From Mesorhizobium sp. B2-7-2 (lineage in GTDB: Bacteria; Pseudomonadota; Alphaproteobacteria; Rhizobiales; Rhizobiaceae): a DNA stretch of 64,000 nucleotides. Below are positions 20,071-29,271 of this stretch, one piece after another (position 1 is the stretch's first letter; each line of letters begins with the position of its first letter). The notes below the pieces were generated by a model. It made no database searches, was not told the DNA's origin, and was given only the letters and a program-made list of their open reading frames with translations. The stretch lies in contig NZ_VFTZ01000008.1 in the NCBI RefSeq assembly GCF_006440775.1, positions 186,001-250,000 on the forward strand. The letters run 5' to 3'. The translations under genes and the position numbers were made by a program.

Positions 20071-21138
20071 GTGATAAGGATTTCCATCGATGCCATGGGC
20101 GGCGATCACGGACCGAGCGTGGTCATCCCGGCGCTGATGACCGTCGCCATCCGCCGCCCTGACATCCGCTTCGTCGTCTATGGCCGCGAGGACGTGGTGC
20201 GTCCTGAACTCGCCAAGTTCCCGAAACTCGCCGAGATAAGCGAGTTCGTCCATTGCGAGATCGCCGTGCGCATGGATGACAAGCCGAGCCAGGCGCTTCG
20301 CCACGGCCGCTGGAAGTCGTCGATGTGGAAGGCCGTCGAAGCGGTCAAGAACGGCGGCGCGCAGGCCTGCGTTTCGGCCGGCAACACCGGCGCGCTGATG
20401 GCGATGTCGAAATTCTGCCTGCGCACGATGGCCACCATCGACCGCCCGGCGATCGCGGCGCTCTGGCCGACGACGCGCGGCGAAAGCGTGGTGCTCGATG
20501 TCGGCGCCACCATCGGTGCGGATGCGCATCAGCTTATCGATTTCGCCATTCTGGGTACTGGCATGGCTCGCTCGGTGTTTGGCGTCGAGCGGCCGAGCGT
20601 CGGCCTGCTCAATGTCGGCGTCGAGGAGATCAAGGGCCAGGAAGAGGTCAAGGAAGCCGGCCGCATGTTGCGCGAGGCCAACATGGCCTCGATGAATTAT
20701 CGCGGCTTCGTCGAGGGCGACGATATCGGCAAGGGCACGGTCGACGTGGTGGTCACCGAGGGCTTCGCCGGCAACATCGCGCTCAAGACCGCCGAGGGCA
20801 CCGCAAGGCAGATCGCCGGCTATCTGCGCGCCGCTATGAGCCGCACGCTCATGGCCAAGATCGGCTACGTCTTCGCCAAGGGCGCCTTCGACAGGCTGCG
20901 CGAGAAGATGGATGTCGGTCGCTCCAATGGTGGCGTCTTCCTGGGATTGAACGGCATCGTCGTGAAGAGCCATGGCGGCGCCGATTCGGACGGATTCGCG
21001 GCCGCCATCGAGCTCGGCTACGATATGGTACGCAACAATCTGCTTGACCGGATCGAGGCCGACCTCGATCTGTTCCATGCGCGCAACCCGACCGCGCAGG
21101 CAAACAGGAAGTCCGGCGTCGCCGACGCCGAGGAATAG
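20071..21138 (+). CDS. plsX: Phosphate acyltransferase PlsX
   Basis: GTG 20071 starts a 355-residue protein opening with [18 protein letters not shown], the family signature. Further motifs are [35 protein letters not shown] and [13 protein letters not shown]. It converts acyl-ACP to acyl-phosphate for PlsY in phospholipid synthesis. It lies 9 bases ahead of fabH, in the standard plsX-fabH-ihfA arrangement. Confidence 0.97.
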   Translation: MIRISIDAMGGDHGPSVVIPALMTVAIRRPDIRFVVYGREDVVRPELAKFPKLAEISEFVHCEIAVRMDDKPSQALRHGRWKSSMWKAVEAVKNGGAQACVSAGNTGALMAMSKFCLRTMATIDRPAIAALWPTTRGESVVLDVGATIGADAHQLIDFAILGTGMARSVFGVERPSVGLLNVGVEEIKGQEEVKEAGRMLREANMASMNYRGFVEGDDIGKGTVDVVVTEGFAGNIALKTAEGTARQIAGYLRAAMSRTLMAKIGYVFAKGAFDRLREKMDVGRSNGGVFLGLNGIVVKSHGGADSDGFAAAIELGYDMVRNNLLDRIEADLDLFHARNPTAQANRKSGVADAEE

Positions 21139-21147
21139 GAAAGAGCC

Positions 21148-22119
21148 TTGATCAGATCAGTCGTGCGCGGCAACGGTGCCGCGCTGCCCCGCCGCATCAT
21201 GAAGAATGCCGATTTCGAAGGCATGGTCGAGACCTCCGACGAGTGGATCGTCCAACGCACCGGCATTCGCCAGCGCCACGTCGCCGCCGACGACGAGACG
21301 ACTGCCTCGCTTGGCGAGGATGCGGCGCGCGCTGCGCTCGACAGCGCCGGCATGACGCCCGCCGATATCGATCTCATCATCCTGGCGACCTCGACGCCCA
21401 ACAACACGTTCCCGGCGACGGCTGTCGAAATCCAGAACCGGCTCGGCATGCATCACGGCTTTGCCTTCGACATGCAGGCCGTGTGCTCGGGCTTCGTTTA
21501 CGCTGTCGCCACTGCCGATCTCTATATCCGCGGCGGCCTGGCCAAACGCGTCCTGGTGATCGGCTCGGAAACATTCTCGCGCATCCTCGACTGGAGCGAT
21601 CGCTCGACCTGTGTGCTGTTCGGCGACGGCGCCGGCGCGCTGGTCCTCGAAGCGGAAGACGGAGCCGGCGCGATCACCGATCGCGGCGTGCTGGCCGCAA
21701 GCCTGCGCTCCGACGGCGTGCATAAGGACAAGCTCTTCGTCGACGGAGGTCCTTCGACCACGGGAACCGTCGGCCATCTGAGGATGGAAGGCCGTGAAGT
21801 GTTCAAGCATGCCGTCGGCATGATCACCGACGTCATCGAGGCGACCTTCAGCGAGGCCGGCATAACAGCCGAGGACCTCGACTGGTTCGTGCCGCATCAG
21901 GCCAATAAACGGATTATTGACGCTTCCGCCAAGAAGCTCGGGATTGCCGAAGAGAAAGTGGTGGTCACCGTCGATTTACACGGTAACACCTCGGCTGCTT
22001 CGGTGCCGCTCGCTTTGTCGGTGGCCGTCGCCGATGGTCGCATCAAGAAGGGCGACCTGGTTCTTCTCGAGGCGATGGGTGGAGGCTTCACCTGGGGCGC
22101 GGTGTTGCTCCGCTGGTAA
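21148..22119 (+). CDS. fabH: 3-oxoacyl-ACP synthase III
   Basis: The start is TTG 21148 after an AGGAAAGAG ribosome site (GTG 21163 is less likely). The 323-residue thiolase-fold enzyme has the full triad: Cys113 in QAVCSGF, His250 in VPHQANKRI and Asn280 in [10 protein letters not shown]. It starts fatty-acid synthesis by condensing acetyl-CoA with malonyl-ACP. Confidence 0.97.
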   Translation: MIRSVVRGNGAALPRRIMKNADFEGMVETSDEWIVQRTGIRQRHVAADDETTASLGEDAARAALDSAGMTPADIDLIILATSTPNNTFPATAVEIQNRLGMHHGFAFDMQAVCSGFVYAVATADLYIRGGLAKRVLVIGSETFSRILDWSDRSTCVLFGDGAGALVLEAEDGAGAITDRGVLAASLRSDGVHKDKLFVDGGPSTTGTVGHLRMEGREVFKHAVGMITDVIEATFSEAGITAEDLDWFVPHQANKRIIDASAKKLGIAEEKVVVTVDLHGNTSAASVPLALSVAVADGRIKKGDLVLLEAMGGGFTWGAVLLRW

Positions 22120-22223
22120 GTGCCGAACTCGCCGGTTCGGTCCTTGACCTTGCCGGATCAATTACTTAGGCTCAGCCTTTGCCTGTATCGATTTACGTTT
22201 TTGCGAGCAGATGGGACGGTCGC

Positions 22224-22547
22224 ATGGGGGGAAAGACACTTACGCGTGCCGACCTTGCTGAAGCCGTTTACCGGAAGGTTGGTTTGTCGCGAACGGAATC
22301 GGCGGAACTCGTCGAGGCTGTGCTGGACGAAATCTGCGAAGCCATCGTTCGCGGTGAGACGGTCAAGCTGTCGTCCTTCGCCACCTTCCATGTCCGCTCC
22401 AAGAACGAGCGCATCGGCCGCAATCCCAAGACGGGCGAGGAAGTGCCGATCTTGCCGCGCCGGGTGATGACGTTCAAGTCCTCGAACGTGCTCAAGAGCC
22501 GGATCCTGCGTTCGCATCAGAACAGCAAGGGCAAGGGCGGCAAGTAG
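22224..22547 (+). CDS. ihfA: Integration host factor alpha subunit
   Basis: Start ATG 22224 gives 107 residues beginning [15 protein letters not shown]. The HU/IHF fold includes the beta-arm with the intercalating proline ([14 protein letters not shown]). It bends DNA together with IhfB. The frame extension to 22179 has no homology to the family. Confidence 0.97.
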   Translation: MGGKTLTRADLAEAVYRKVGLSRTESAELVEAVLDEICEAIVRGETVKLSSFATFHVRSKNERIGRNPKTGEEVPILPRRVMTFKSSNVLKSRILRSHQNSKGKGGK

Positions 22548-22678
22548 TTTGCTGGCGAATGCGGTTGAAAACCGCCGGCGGTTTTGAAGCTGGGCTTGAA
22601 TATCGTTTCATAAATCGCTGAAATAAGGGGCGATTCGGCACCATGCCCGGATCGTAGTCCAGTGTGGAGGATTGGCCC

Positions 22679-23218
22679 ATGGACAAGAGCCCCGATGCTT
22701 TCCGCACCATCAGCGAAGTCGCGGAAGATCTTGACCTGCCGCAGCACGTGCTGCGTTTCTGGGAGACGCGCTTCACCCAGATCAAGCCGATGAAGCGTGG
22801 CGGCGGCCGGCGCTACTACCGGCCGCAAGACGTCGAGCTCATCAAGGGCATCCGGCATATGCTCTACGATCAGGGCTATACGATCAAAGGCGTGCAGAAG
22901 CTGTTGCGCGAGAACGGCAACCATTTCCTGGTCGCCATCGGCAATGGCGACATGGCCGCGGTGGAGGCCATCGCCCAGCGCCGCCAGGCCGAGCAGGTGC
23001 CGCTGACGGCGGCCGCGCAGCCGCGCGGGGACGAGGACGCGCTGGTCGGCCAACCGAAGGTGAAGCCCAGCCGCCGTTTCTTCGGCCTCGGCAAGAGCGA
23101 CGACGAAGGTCCGGTTCAACCTGACTCGTCGAAATTGTCGCGTGACAATCGCGCCTTGCTGCAGGAGGCGCTGTTCGACTTGCTGGAATGCAAGCGCCTG
23201 CTCGACCAGGTTCGTTGA
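22679..23218 (+). CDS. MerR-family transcriptional regulator
   Basis: GGAGG lies upstream of ATG 22679 and gives 179 residues. The N-terminal winged helix ([20 protein letters not shown] then [16 protein letters not shown]) is MerR-like. The C-terminal part lacks the cysteine-rich metal-binding tail of MerR and is alanine/basic-rich. This gene conservatively follows ihfA in alphaproteobacteria; its target is not known to me. Confidence 0.93.
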   Translation: MDKSPDAFRTISEVAEDLDLPQHVLRFWETRFTQIKPMKRGGGRRYYRPQDVELIKGIRHMLYDQGYTIKGVQKLLRENGNHFLVAIGNGDMAAVEAIAQRRQAEQVPLTAAAQPRGDEDALVGQPKVKPSRRFFGLGKSDDEGPVQPDSSKLSRDNRALLQEALFDLLECKRLLDQVR

Positions 23219-23312
23219 ACGGTCATATTTCGACTTGACCGCGCTCGGTCGGTCGGCCGGAACGGGCTCTTCGTCCGTGCGTTAGGCCTTCTCGAAGAGA
23301 AGGACAACAAGC

Positions 23313-23615
23313 ATGGCATCGTTCTCGACCCTCTCCGACGTTGATATCGACAAGCAGGTCGCGGCGCTTTCGCGACAACTGCACGACCTGAAGAAGGTTT
23401 TGGCCAGGCGCGGCGACGCCTATTACGAGGATGGCCGCGAGGCGGCGTCCGACTATTATTCGCAACTTGCCGATCTCCTCCACGAGGCGCTGCCGACAAT
23501 AAAGCGCAGGGGCAGGGCGATCGAGCGCACGGCGCGCGATCATCCGGCGACGGCCGCCGCCATCGGGCTGGTCGTGGTCGGACTGCTTGCCGGCCTCCTT
23601 ATCAGCCGGCGCTGA
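23313..23615 (+). CDS. DUF883-like (ElaB/YqjD type) membrane-anchored protein
   Basis: A 100-residue protein with a long helical region (residues 10-70) and a C-terminal membrane segment ending in LLAGLLISRR. This is the architecture of YqjD/ElaB, inner-membrane proteins that bind ribosomes in stationary phase in E. coli. AAGGA precedes the ATG. Confidence 0.75.
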   Translation: MASFSTLSDVDIDKQVAALSRQLHDLKKVLARRGDAYYEDGREAASDYYSQLADLLHEALPTIKRRGRAIERTARDHPATAAAIGLVVVGLLAGLLISRR

Positions 23616-23819
23616 TCCTTTCGGCACCGCTATGGAAACGGCGGCGGCGTTGCGGCCGGCGATATCGGCGGATTGGGAAAGCCGGCGCGGCTCTCCTCGG
23701 CGCGCCATGCATCCGGCGCACGGACCTCGGCATGGAAGCGGCTCACTTCGCGATGCCGCCGCCTCAGATAGGCCGAGTCTTCAAGTCGCCAAAGCTGTTC
23801 GAGCCGCTCGCTGCCCTCC

Positions 23820-24428
23820 TCACATCGGCGGCGCGATGCCGTGATTCCTGACAACGACGCGGTTCGCGATCAGCTTGCCGTCGCCGCCGCGCTCGGCATT
23901 GACGAACACTGCGATGCCCGGCGTGAGATCTGCCGACGTGGCGGTGGCGAATGTCACGATTGGTGTCGTCTGCGGGATAGCGATCTGCTTCTTCTGGCCG
24001 TTGTCATAGGTAAGCGTGACGGTGCGGCCTTCGATCTCGGCGACGTCGGCGACGGTGCCGTTGGTCATGCGGCTGTTGGGCTGCAGATCCCAGTCGCGAT
24101 CGCCTTCTCCGGTACCCTTCAGCGCGGCTGGAAAGATCACGACTTCCAGCGCGCCGCTGCCGCCGTCGGCCTTGGATGTCGAGGCGATGCCAAGAAAATC
24201 GCCCCGTTTGATATCGGCTGCCGACGCCTTGGCGACGCCAGAAATCTTCCATCCGTTGGCGAGCGTGATCGCATCGGTTTTGCCATCGCGATCCTTCACC
24301 GTCAGCGTCGATCCGGCAACGCTGACGACAGTGCCTCGAACACGTATGGCATCCGCGGCCCACGCTTGCGTCGCGCCGATGGCGCTTGAGACTGTGCCAA
24401 GCACAATTGCGAACGATTTCAAATTCAT
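23820..24428 (-). CDS. Exported DUF5666-like protein
   Basis: A 202-residue protein with a signal peptide (cleavage after QAWAADA). The mature part looks like tandem small beta-barrels (IRVRGTVVSVAGSTLTVKD and GTVADVAEIEGRTVTLTY), resembling DUF5666 OB-like modules. The function is unknown. Divergent from the HTH gene at 24731. Confidence 0.75.
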   Translation of the reverse strand: MNLKSFAIVLGTVSSAIGATQAWAADAIRVRGTVVSVAGSTLTVKDRDGKTDAITLANGWKISGVAKASAADIKRGDFLGIASTSKADGGSGALEVVIFPAALKGTGEGDRDWDLQPNSRMTNGTVADVAEIEGRTVTLTYDNGQKKQIAIPQTTPIVTFATATSADLTPGIAVFVNAERGGDGKLIANRVVVRNHGIAPPM

Positions 24429-24730
24429 GGCATCTGATCCTTCCGAGAAACGCCCGGCGCCGGTCTGTCGGCCACCACCGGTGACGGCAAGCTAACGAAC
24501 CGAGACGCCGAAAATGCCGGAGGATCCGGCCGCGGACCTTCAAAAGAACTTGATTGAGCGCCGCGCGGTCTTACATATACGCAGCCCGAGACATCAGCCG
24601 AAACGCAGCTTCACGATGGCGTGACGCCGTATGGGGTGCTCTTGGCAAATCATTTGTTAACAAGCATTCTCCCGTCCGTCTCAGGCAACACCACATTTCA
24701 TCCGACCCTGTTTCATCTCAAGGAGTTGCC
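24429..24730. other. Divergent intergenic region
   Basis: About 300 bases between the DUF5666 gene and the HTH gene. It contains the ribosome site AAGGAG for the HTH gene at 24720-24725. Frames running through it (from 24554 or 24621) have no family resemblance. No RNA gene or strong promoter is evident by eye. Confidence 0.4.
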
Positions 24731-24997
24731 ATGCCCAACACCGTACGAAACGCTGTTTCCAACGACATTATTGCCGCGTCCGGCCTCAACCCGTTCAAAG
24801 CCGCGCGCGAAACCAGGGGATACACGATCGAGGAGCTCTCTTTGACCTGCGGCCTGGCCGTGGGCGAGATCGTCGACATTGAGGACGGCAAAGACGCCGA
24901 CCCCGCCAAGCTTCGGCGCATCGCTTCCGCCCTGCAGGTGCCGGAAGAGGAATTGATCAGAGTGCCGGCCGCCGAGAACCGGCCCACGCAGCAATAG
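24731..24997 (+). CDS. Small XRE-family helix-turn-helix protein
   Basis: ATG 24731 follows AAGGAG. The 88-residue protein has one HTH domain (FKAARETRGYTIEELSLTCG then VGEIVDIEDGKD and LRRIASALQVPEEEL). No sensor domain is present, so it may act as a stand-alone repressor or partner protein. A strong terminator follows 22 bases downstream. Confidence 0.88.
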   Translation: MPNTVRNAVSNDIIAASGLNPFKAARETRGYTIEELSLTCGLAVGEIVDIEDGKDADPAKLRRIASALQVPEEELIRVPAAENRPTQQ

Positions 24998-25019
24998 GGA
25001 CGCAAGCAAGCGTCCATGT

Positions 25020-25053
25020 AAAAGCCCGCCAAGGCATGCCTGGCGGGCTTTTT
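25020..25053 (+). terminator. Terminator after the XRE gene
   Basis: An 11-bp GC-rich stem (AAAAGCCCGCC with GGCGGGCTTTTT) encloses the palindrome AGGCATGCCT, which extends the hairpin, and ends in a T run. Confidence 0.92.
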
Positions 25054-25200
25054 GATGCATGTCGCCCAACAGTGCGCTGCGGTTTTGGGGAACGACATAC
25101 ATCAAGACAAGGTGCGCAACGCGCGGCCGTGGCTCTTGTCAATGACCGCGCCGCCATGCGATTCGCGAGCCGGTGTTCGACAGGTCTGACGAGGGGTCCT

Positions 25201-25659
25201 ATGAGTTTGGAATCGGTTCGCGCCTTTTTTGCCGAGCATGCACCCGACATCGAAGTCATCGTCACCGAGGCAAGTTCCGCAACAGTGGCGCTGGCGGCGG
25301 AGGCGCACGGCGTCATGCCGGCGCAGATCGCCAAGACGATCTGCCTGCGCGTGGGCGACGAGGCCATGCTGGTCGTGACCAGCGGCATCGCCAGGCTCGA
25401 CAACCGCAAATTCAAGGACAGCATGGGCGGCAAGCCGCGCATGCTGGGCGGCGAGGAGGTGCTGGCAATCACCAGCCATCCGCCTGGCGGCGTCTGCCCG
25501 TTCGGCCTGCCGTCGCCGCTGCCCGTCTATTGCGATCTGTCGCTCAAGGCCTTCGACGAGGTCGTTCCCGCAGCCGGCGCCACCAATGCCGCGGTGCGCA
25601 TCACGCCGGCGCGCATGGCCGATCTGGTCGGCGCCGTATGGGTCGACGTTTGCCAGTAG
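25201..25659 (+). CDS. YbaK/EbsC-type aminoacyl-tRNA deacylase
   Basis: The ATG at 25201 gives 152 residues with the YbaK fold. The catalytic lysine is Lys45 in QIAKTICLRV; further motifs are DNRKFKDSMGGKPRML and PFGLPSPLPVYCDLSL. Family members hydrolyse mischarged aminoacyl-tRNAs such as Cys-tRNA(Pro) or Ala-tRNA(Pro). The subtype cannot be fixed by eye. Confidence 0.9.
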   Translation: MSLESVRAFFAEHAPDIEVIVTEASSATVALAAEAHGVMPAQIAKTICLRVGDEAMLVVTSGIARLDNRKFKDSMGGKPRMLGGEEVLAITSHPPGGVCPFGLPSPLPVYCDLSLKAFDEVVPAAGATNAAVRITPARMADLVGAVWVDVCQ

Positions 25660-25907
25660 CAATTGCCGCCTAGATATCTCGTCATGGTTCGTCGCAGGCC
25701 GTGGTCCGGCTTTGACCGACATTCGGCGCCGCCCGCTCGCTTCCATTTGGTTTGATATAGGCATCCGCGCCTTTCGCCGTTGCGCGTCAACCAACTCGAA
25801 AAGCGTCGAGGATGGCCAAAGATTTGGACATTAGTCTTGACAGAAATACAGATGTTCAATACGCGTCAAGCAGTCAAACAGCATGCGATGTGGGAGGAAT
25901 AAGCGGC

Positions 25908-27236
25908 ATGGCTTCCAATATTTCGTTGACGGGCCTTGCCCGTGACCTCGAGGAGCGCGCCAAGTCCGGCAAGCCCATCCGCATCGGCCTGATCGGCTCG
26001 GGCGAAATGGGAACCGACATCGTTACCCGCGTCGCCCACATGTCCGGCATCGAGATCGGCGCCGTTTCCGAACTCAACCTGCCGGCGGCCAGCAAGGCCG
26101 TCGATATCGCCTTCCAGGAAACCGGTCATGCGCGCGAGGTTTCGAGCGCCTCGGCGATGACGTCGGCCATGGAGGCCGGCAGGATCGCCGTCACCAATGA
26201 TTCCAGCCTTGTCATCGGCAACGACCTCATCGACGTCGTCATCGACGCGACCGGCGTTCCGGCCGTCGGCGCCGAGATCGGCCTGCGCGCCATGGAGCAT
26301 GGCAAGCATCTGGTGATGATGAATGTCGAGGCCGACGTCACCATTGGCGCCTATCTCAAGAGCGAAGCCGACCGCCTCGGCGTGACCTACTCGCTGGGCG
26401 CCGGCGACGAGCCGTCTTCCTGTATGGAGCTGATCGAGTTCGTCTCCGCCATGGGCCACCCGATCGTTGCCGCCGGCAAGGGCAAGAACAACCCGCTCAA
26501 CATCGACGCCACGCCTCCTGACTATGAGGAGGAGGCCAAGCGCCGGCATATGAATGTGCGCATGCTGGTCGAATTCGTCGATGGCTCGAAGACCATGGTC
26601 GAGATGGCGGCGATCGCCAATGCGACCGGGCTGGTTCCCGACAAGCCCGGCATGCACGGCCCGTCCGCGACGCTCGGCGAATTATCGAAGGTGCTGGTGC
26701 CGCAGAAGGACGGCGGCGTGCTGTCGAAGGTCGGCGTCGTCGACTATTCGATCGGCAAAGGTGTGGCGCCCGGCGTCTTCGTCGTCGCCGACATGTCGCA
26801 TCCGCGCATCTCGGAGCGCATGGAAGACCTGAAGATGGGCAAAGGCCCTTATTTCACCTTCCATCGTCCCTATCACCTCACCTCGCTGGAAGTGCCGCTC
26901 ACCTGCGCCCGTGTCGTGCTCTACGGCAAGGCGGACATGGTGCCGCTGGCCAAGCCCATGGCCGAAGTCTGCGCCGTTGCCAAGAAGGATCTGAAGCCCG
27001 GCGACAAGCTCGACGCCATCGGCGAATATTGCTACCGCGCCTGGATCATGACGGCGCCGGAAGCCCATGCGGCGCGCGCCGTTCCCTGCGGCCTGCTGCA
27101 GGGCGGCTCCGTGACTACGCCCATCAAGAAGGGCGAGCTTATCACCTATGCCAACGCGGCGCCCGCGCCGGGCTCGAAGATCGCCGAGCTGCGTGCCCGC
27201 CAGGACAAGCTCGTTTACGGCGCCGTGGAGGCGTGA
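25908..27236 (+). CDS. SAF-domain NAD(P)-dependent oxidoreductase (homoserine-dehydrogenase-like)
   Basis: Start ATG 25908 follows GGGAGG and gives 442 residues. The N-terminal Rossmann fold has IGLIGSGEMGTDIVTRV (residue 25 on) and VVIDATGVPAVGAEIGL; the middle carries GDEPSSCMELIEF. The C-terminal SAF domain (residues about 360-430) includes the segments LKPGDKLDAIGEY and KKGELITYANA. Proteins of this layout are often annotated as homoserine-dehydrogenase-like, and no substrate is assigned here. The stop is 2 bases before the E1 alpha start, so they form one operon. Confidence 0.85.
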   Translation: MASNISLTGLARDLEERAKSGKPIRIGLIGSGEMGTDIVTRVAHMSGIEIGAVSELNLPAASKAVDIAFQETGHAREVSSASAMTSAMEAGRIAVTNDSSLVIGNDLIDVVIDATGVPAVGAEIGLRAMEHGKHLVMMNVEADVTIGAYLKSEADRLGVTYSLGAGDEPSSCMELIEFVSAMGHPIVAAGKGKNNPLNIDATPPDYEEEAKRRHMNVRMLVEFVDGSKTMVEMAAIANATGLVPDKPGMHGPSATLGELSKVLVPQKDGGVLSKVGVVDYSIGKGVAPGVFVVADMSHPRISERMEDLKMGKGPYFTFHRPYHLTSLEVPLTCARVVLYGKADMVPLAKPMAEVCAVAKKDLKPGDKLDAIGEYCYRAWIMTAPEAHAARAVPCGLLQGGSVTTPIKKGELITYANAAPAPGSKIAELRARQDKLVYGAVEA

Positions 27237-27238
27237 TC

Positions 27239-28270
27239 ATGGCTGGAGCCAGCAAAGCCGCAGTCGTGGATAGCCGGGCCAACCTGCCTTTCGTCTATCG
27301 CCAGTACAGCCCGGAGCAGCTGAGGGAGGTGCTTCACAAGATGTACCTCATCCGCCGCTTCGAAGAGGGCGCGGAAGAGTGCTACACGCGCGGCCTCATC
27401 CACGGCACCATGCACCTGTCGATCGGCCAGGAAGCCAGCGCCATGGGCATCTGCATGCCGCTCGCCGAGGACGACCAGATCACCTCGACGCATCGCGGCC
27501 ACGGCCATTGCATCGCCAAGGGCGCCGAAGTCAGCCGGATGTTCGCGGAGTTCTTCGGCAAGACCACGGGCTACTGCAAGGGTCGCGGCGGCTCCATGCA
27601 TATTGCCGATGTCGCCAAGGGCAATCTCGGCGCCAACGGCATCGTTGCCGGCGGCATCCCGATTGCGGTGGGTGCCGCGCTCTCGTCCAAGATGATGAAG
27701 ACCGGCAAGGTCGTGGTTTCCTTCTTCGGCGACGGCGCCAACAACGAAGGCGCCTTCCACGAGGCGCTGAACATGGCGGCGGTCTGGAAGCTGCCGGTGA
27801 TCTTCGTGTGCGAGAACAACGGCTACGGCATGTCGACCTCGACGGCGCGCTCGACCGCGGTGAAGAACATCGCCGAACGGGCGGCCGCCTATTCGATGCC
27901 CGGCGTCATCGTCAACGGCAACATCTTCTCCGAGGTGGCCGAGGCGTCCTTCAAGGCGGTCGAGCGGGCGCGCGCGGGCGAGGGGCCGACGCTGATCGAA
28001 TCCAAGACCTACCGTCATCGCGGCCATTCCAAGAGCGACCGCAACCGTTACCGCACCAAGGAGGAGATCGAGGATTGGATGGCGAACCGCGATCCGATCA
28101 CGTTGTTCGAGACCGAGCTGCGCGATTTCGGCTTCATCGACGACCAGGGTATCCAGGCAATCCGCGACGCGGTCGCCAAGGAGATCGCCGACGGCATCGA
28201 GTTCGCCAAGGCGAGCCCGGCGCCCGAGATCGCCACCCTGCAGAACTACGTTTACACGGAGCCTGCGTGA
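27239..28270 (+). CDS. 2-oxoacid dehydrogenase E1 component, alpha subunit
   Basis: The 343-residue protein has the thiamine-diphosphate motif [17 protein letters not shown] (residue 164 on), ending in CENNGYGMS, and the phosphorylation-loop region [16 protein letters not shown]. It decarboxylates a 2-oxoacid and, with the beta subunit, transfers the acyl group to E2 lipoate. Pyruvate and acetoin dehydrogenases cannot be separated by eye; the genomic context (with a SAF oxidoreductase) suggests a specialised catabolic substrate. The stop overlaps the E1 beta start (ATGA). Confidence 0.93.
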   Translation: MAGASKAAVVDSRANLPFVYRQYSPEQLREVLHKMYLIRRFEEGAEECYTRGLIHGTMHLSIGQEASAMGICMPLAEDDQITSTHRGHGHCIAKGAEVSRMFAEFFGKTTGYCKGRGGSMHIADVAKGNLGANGIVAGGIPIAVGAALSSKMMKTGKVVVSFFGDGANNEGAFHEALNMAAVWKLPVIFVCENNGYGMSTSTARSTAVKNIAERAAAYSMPGVIVNGNIFSEVAEASFKAVERARAGEGPTLIESKTYRHRGHSKSDRNRYRTKEEIEDWMANRDPITLFETELRDFGFIDDQGIQAIRDAVAKEIADGIEFAKASPAPEIATLQNYVYTEPA

Positions 28271-29268
28271 TGGACGCCGCGCTGCGTGAACTGAGCTACG
28301 CCCAGGCGATCCAGGAAGCCATGGCGATCGCCATGGACATGGACGAACGCGTCTTCCTGATGGGCGAGGATATCGGCGTCTATGGCGGCGCCTTCCAGGT
28401 GACCGGCGACCTCGTCGAGCGCTACGGCGCCGAGCGGGTCATCGACACGCCGATCTCCGAGCTGGGTGGCGCCGGCGTCGCGGTGGGCGCGGCCGTCACC
28501 GGCATGCGGCCGATCTTCGAATTCCAGTTCTCGGATTTCGCCACGCTCGGCATGGAACAGATCGTCAACCAGGCGGCCAAGATGCGCTTCATGCTCGGCG
28601 GCGAGGTCTCGGTACCCGTGGTGATGCGTTTCCCGGCGGGCTCGGGCACGGGTGCTGCCGCGCAGCACAGCCAGAGCTTAGAGGCTTGGCTCGGCCATGT
28701 GCCTGGCCTCAAGGTCATCCAGCCTGCGACGCCGCACGATGCCAAGGGCATGCTGCTTGCCGCGGTCGCCGATCCGGACCCGGTCATGATCTTCGAGCAC
28801 AAGCTTCTCTATAAGATGAAGGGCCATGTGCCGGAAGGCCATTACACCGTGCCGATCGGCAAGGCCGAGATCCGCCGCGAAGGCCGCGACCTCACCATCG
28901 TCGCCACATCGATCATGGTGCAGAAGGCGCTCGACGCCGCGGCTGTGCTTGAAGGCGAGGGCATCGACATCGAGGTGGTCGATTTGCGCACGATCCGCCC
29001 GATCGACAGGCAGACCGTCATCGACAGCGTGAAGAAGACATCGAGATTGCTCTGCGTCTACGAAGCGGTGAAAACGCTCGGCATCGGTGCGGAAGTGAGC
29101 GCGCTCGTCGCCGAAAGCGAGGCGTTCGACTATCTCGATGCGCCGATCGTGCGCCTTGGCGGCGCCGAGACGCCGATCCCCTACAATCCGGATCTGGAAA
29201 AGGCGACGGTGCCGCAGGTTCCCGACATCATCGCCGCTGCGCGCGACCTCGTGAAAGGGGTCCGCTGA
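28270..29268 (+). CDS. 2-oxoacid dehydrogenase E1 component, beta subunit
   Basis: A 332-residue transketolase-like subunit whose ATG overlaps the E1 alpha stop. Characteristic segments are [34 protein letters not shown], and the C-terminal domain [20 protein letters not shown]. It pairs with the alpha subunit to form the active site. There is no lipoyl extension at its N-terminus, unlike the E1 beta of many alphaproteobacterial pyruvate dehydrogenases, which argues that this is not the housekeeping complex. Confidence 0.93.
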   Translation: MDAALRELSYAQAIQEAMAIAMDMDERVFLMGEDIGVYGGAFQVTGDLVERYGAERVIDTPISELGGAGVAVGAAVTGMRPIFEFQFSDFATLGMEQIVNQAAKMRFMLGGEVSVPVVMRFPAGSGTGAAAQHSQSLEAWLGHVPGLKVIQPATPHDAKGMLLAAVADPDPVMIFEHKLLYKMKGHVPEGHYTVPIGKAEIRREGRDLTIVATSIMVQKALDAAAVLEGEGIDIEVVDLRTIRPIDRQTVIDSVKKTSRLLCVYEAVKTLGIGAEVSALVAESEAFDYLDAPIVRLGGAETPIPYNPDLEKATVPQVPDIIAAARDLVKGVR

Positions 29269-29271
29269 GCG

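Noticed and set aside
23630-23854. 74-codon minus-strand frame downstream of the DUF5666 gene
   Set aside because: It overlaps the DUF5666 3' end in another frame, is Arg/Glu-rich with a proline tail and has no clear ribosome site; possible but not supported.
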